From Acidimicrobiales bacterium (GTDB taxonomy: Bacteria; Actinomycetota; Acidimicrobiia; Acidimicrobiales; Acidimicrobilacustridaceae), in the NCBI GenBank assembly GCA_026419545.1, contig JANZZE010000009.1, forward strand, positions 1-35,116: DNA of 35,116 bases, given 5' to 3'. The notes under the pieces were generated by a model, which was not told the origin of the DNA, made no database searches, and saw only the letters and a program-made list of their open reading frames with translations. Made by a program: the position numbers and the translations under genes. Positions 33,188-35,116 of this stretch are shown one piece after another (position 1 is the stretch's first letter; the number at the start of each line of letters is the position of its first letter).

Positions 33188-34042
33188 TCAGACCTCAGCC
33201 AGGTCAGCGAACGTGGCCAACTCAAAACCAAGATCCTCGATGGCATGACGGACCGAAGCCCGGCACAACGCGTCGAGTTCGTAAGCCCACCGATACTCCC
33301 ACTCGTAGCGCACCAGGTCCGGATCACCATGTTCGCCCGGGTGCGTTGCCAGCTCAGCTGACCGGGCACCCGTCGCGGCGAGACGTCCGATCGCAGCGAG
33401 CATGGCCGCCAACTCGAGATTTCCAGCCTCGTCGAGTCCGGTGGATGCTTCGGGGTAAACCCAACCGCGCCGATTGGCATGCCGCTCGAGATCACGGGCC
33501 AACCGGGACACGACGAGACCCACTCCGGTACGAGCTGCCGACCGGGTGACGCGAACGGCTCGGATCCCGCGTTGCTCCCCCAGTTCGAATACAACGTCCC
33601 GGACCATCGGCCAGAGGTGAAGGTTCTGGTGAGTGTCGAGATGATCGATTCGGAGACCGGCGTCGTCGAGTTTCTGGAGCTGCGCCGCGAACTCTCGGCG
33701 CAAGTCGTCTGGATCGATACGCCCCGCGGCGGCACGTGGCAGGAACTGGCGCCACGAAAGCCACAGTTTGCCCTTCTTGTCAACAAGTGTCGGCACCTCT
33801 CGGGCCGACAGAAGCGGAGGATCCTCCCCCACAGCTGCGAGATGGGCGCCGACACCGAGTTCGGGTGCGTCATGCAACCAGTGCGCCGTCTTCTCGAATC
33901 CTGGCGCCAGGGTGAGCACGGATGTCGAGGTCACCACGCCCGCCCGATGTGCATGCAAGATGGCGCGGGAGACGCCAACGGTGAGCCCGTAATCGTCGGC
34001 ATTGACAATCAAGAGCTTGCGGGAGACGGCGTTATCCGTCAT
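33188..34042 (-). CDS. ChbG/HpnK-family (YdjC-like) carbohydrate deacetylase
   Basis: The 284-residue enzyme has the metal-binding pattern NADDYGLT at the N-terminus, LGVGAHL, DHLDTHQNLHLWP and ELATHPGEHGDPD. Family members remove acetyl groups from N-acetylated sugars; HpnK acts on hopanoid glycolipids and ChbG on chitobiose. GAGG lies 4 nt before the ATG. Standing with a GT2, two methyltransferases and a membrane glycosyltransferase, it probably trims a GlcNAc unit of a lipid-linked glycan. Hopanoid modification is one option. Confidence 0.88.
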   Translation of the reverse strand: MTDNAVSRKLLIVNADDYGLTVGVSRAILHAHRAGVVTSTSVLTLAPGFEKTAHWLHDAPELGVGAHLAAVGEDPPLLSAREVPTLVDKKGKLWLSWRQFLPRAAAGRIDPDDLRREFAAQLQKLDDAGLRIDHLDTHQNLHLWPMVRDVVFELGEQRGIRAVRVTRSAARTGVGLVVSRLARDLERHANRRGWVYPEASTGLDEAGNLELAAMLAAIGRLAATGARSAELATHPGEHGDPDLVRYEWEYRWAYELDALCRASVRHAIEDLGFELATFADLAEV

Positions 34043-34109
34043 ACGACCTCGATTACCTCACATCGGTCGACGACACGTATCGGGAACCGCTTGACGCCAA
34101 AGTTGCCCA

Positions 34110-34883
34110 TCACGAACTCCGCCGGCGGATCCGACTCAGCGCCTCATCACTGAGTGGCTCAACCGATAGCAGGTCACGCCGAAGGGAGAACGCTTCCCGC
34201 AGGATCGTAAGGATCACCGAATTGGACGAAAGGGTGGAAATGCCGCGGGTTCGCGGAAAGTAGTCGACGCCGAACTGCACGATGTGGAACCCCAACCTCT
34301 GCGCTTTGATCAGTAGCTCTGCATCAATGAACGAACCTTCACTCTGCAGCTGCACGTAGTCGAACACGTGACGGCGCACGAGCTTGAACGCAAAGTTCAC
34401 GTCGCGTACTCGCAGTTTGAACGTGGCTCTCACCAGGTTGTTGTACGCGAACGAATAGATGAGGCGACGCAGCCCCTCCCCGGTGCGGTCGAACCGATAG
34501 GCGCTGACCAGGTCGGCTTCGTAGATGCGCAAGAGTCGAACGGCCTTGGCTACTTCTGCCATGTCGAACGGCAGATCCGCATCGGTGTACAGGATCAGCT
34601 CACCAGTCGCTTCAGCGAAGCCCGTCTTGAGGCTGCCGCCGAGCTTGCGGTTCCGGTCATGGTGAACCACCCGGACCCGCTCGTCAGCCGCGGCGAGCTT
34701 GTCAGAAATGGCACCGGTGGCATCGGTCGACGCGTCGTCGATAATGAGGATCTCATACGTGCCGATCTCGCCTTCGAGTACGAGGTCATCACACGCCTCA
34801 CGTGCGGCCTGTACTGCACGCTCGATGGTGGCCTCTTCGTTCCATGCCGGGAAGAGGACCGTCATGCTCTCGAAGGTCGCCAC
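34110..34883 (-). CDS. GT2 glycosyltransferase (polyprenyl-phosphate sugar synthase type)
   Basis: The 257-residue protein has the GT-A pattern LFPAWNEEATIERAV, IIDDASTDATG, KLGGSLKTGFAEA and the D-x-D region YTDADLPFD. Motifs resemble dolichyl/polyprenyl-phosphate mannose synthases (DPM1-like): no membrane helices at the end. It would make a lipid-linked sugar from a nucleotide sugar. The start is GTG 34883 or ATG 34865. It lies 50 nt after the stop of a membrane glycosyltransferase that could use its product. Confidence 0.88.
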   Translation of the reverse strand: MATFESMTVLFPAWNEEATIERAVQAAREACDDLVLEGEIGTYEILIIDDASTDATGAISDKLAAADERVRVVHHDRNRKLGGSLKTGFAEATGELILYTDADLPFDMAEVAKAVRLLRIYEADLVSAYRFDRTGEGLRRLIYSFAYNNLVRATFKLRVRDVNFAFKLVRRHVFDYVQLQSEGSFIDAELLIKAQRLGFHIVQFGVDYFPRTRGISTLSSNSVILTILREAFSLRRDLLSVEPLSDEALSRIRRRSS

Positions 34884-34933
34884 GGCCTAGATCATCGCCG
34901 ATCCGGTGGCTCGCGGCCACCTTCTCAACCAAA

Positions 34934-35116
34934 TCAAGCCACGTAGTAGCCGCGGGCATAAGCGGAGGTCCAGAGAATCAAAAACAAAGCACTGACGACC
35001 CAGACCGCAGTTCGCAGGCGTGGTCGGCTCTCCAGCACGCGGCCGACGACAAAGAACACCGGGAACGCGGCGAGGAGATAGCGACCGGTGCCCTGGAAGT
35101 CCTTGCTACCCAACAG
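34934..35116 (-). CDS. C-terminus of an integral membrane glycosyltransferase (GT-C type), cut by window edge
   Basis: Only the last 60 residues are present, ending with TGA at 34936-34934. They hold GRYLLAAFPVFFVVG, a basic loop (ESRPRLRT), one TM helix, and the end SAYARGYYVA. This ending resembles PIG-V-like mannosyltransferases and related GT-C enzymes, which use polyprenyl-phosphate sugars. The rest of the gene lies beyond 35116. Confidence 0.6.
   Translation of the reverse strand: MLGSKDFQGTGRYLLAAFPVFFVVGRVLESRPRLRTAVWVVSALFLILWTSAYARGYYVA

Overview
The window is high-GC bacterial chromosome with tightly packed genes. Several markers point to Actinobacteriota: a mycothiol glycosyltransferase (mshA), a Rex repressor upstream of hem genes, an RsiG-type anti-sigma protein, a small helix-turn-helix (HTH) protein of the kind that follows proC in mycobacteria, and many apparently leaderless start codons. 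The exact class is an inference. A deep-branching group such as Acidimicrobiia fits better than Streptomyces or Mycobacterium, because familiar actinobacterial neighbours (mshA-ybjN, proC-HTH, rex-hemA-hemC) are present but rearranged. I saw no rRNA, tRNA, CRISPR array, insertion sequence or prophage.

Layout. (1) 1-2316: an MMPL/RND exporter (partial) divergent from a MarR regulator, with a perfect 12-bp inverted repeat between them. (2) 2601-7314: a secreted GH25 muramidase with three C-terminal repeats; a large fusion of nucleotidyltransferase, CDP-alcohol phosphotransferase and HAD phosphatase; and a convergent histidine phosphatase that overlaps the end of the fusion. (3) 7541-12479: an AurF-like diiron oxygenase and MerR regulator (coupled), divergent from a PutA-type proline dehydrogenase/P5C dehydrogenase. 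(4) 12543-16134 (minus): rex, precorrin-2 dehydrogenase, hemA, hemC. (5) 16192-20471: a 7-TM protein, an acyl-CoA synthetase and a two-gene ABC transporter. (6) 20649-23814 (minus): proC, an Xre/nucleotidyltransferase toxin-antitoxin-like pair, the small HTH gene, a SAM hydrolase-family protein and a 29-residue membrane peptide. (7) 23890-29334 (minus): MFS transporter, ybjN-like gene, mshA, an Xre regulator, rsiG-like gene, a CdsA-like membrane protein and a MoaD/ThiS-like protein. (8) 29522-35116: histidine phosphatase, UbiB-family kinase, then a glycan/lipid cluster of two methyltransferases, a ChbG/HpnK deacetylase, a GT2 glycosyltransferase and the end of a GT-C membrane glycosyltransferase.

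How the genes work together. Proline metabolism appears in both directions (putA and proC). Two genes probably draw on the same inositol phosphate: mshA (mycothiol) and the fusion protein, if it is a di-myo-inositol-phosphate synthase. Rex probably ties tetrapyrrole synthesis to NADH/NAD+ status. The last cluster looks like polyprenyl-linked glycan or glycolipid assembly.

The strongest candidates for something new are: the three-domain fusion, which could carry out a whole compatible-solute pathway in one chain; the SAM hydrolase homologue with Ala where the family's catalytic His is expected; the RsiG homologue with one complete and one altered c-di-GMP motif; and the MoaD-like protein with two residues after its Gly-Gly. 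No gap between genes exceeds 300 bases.
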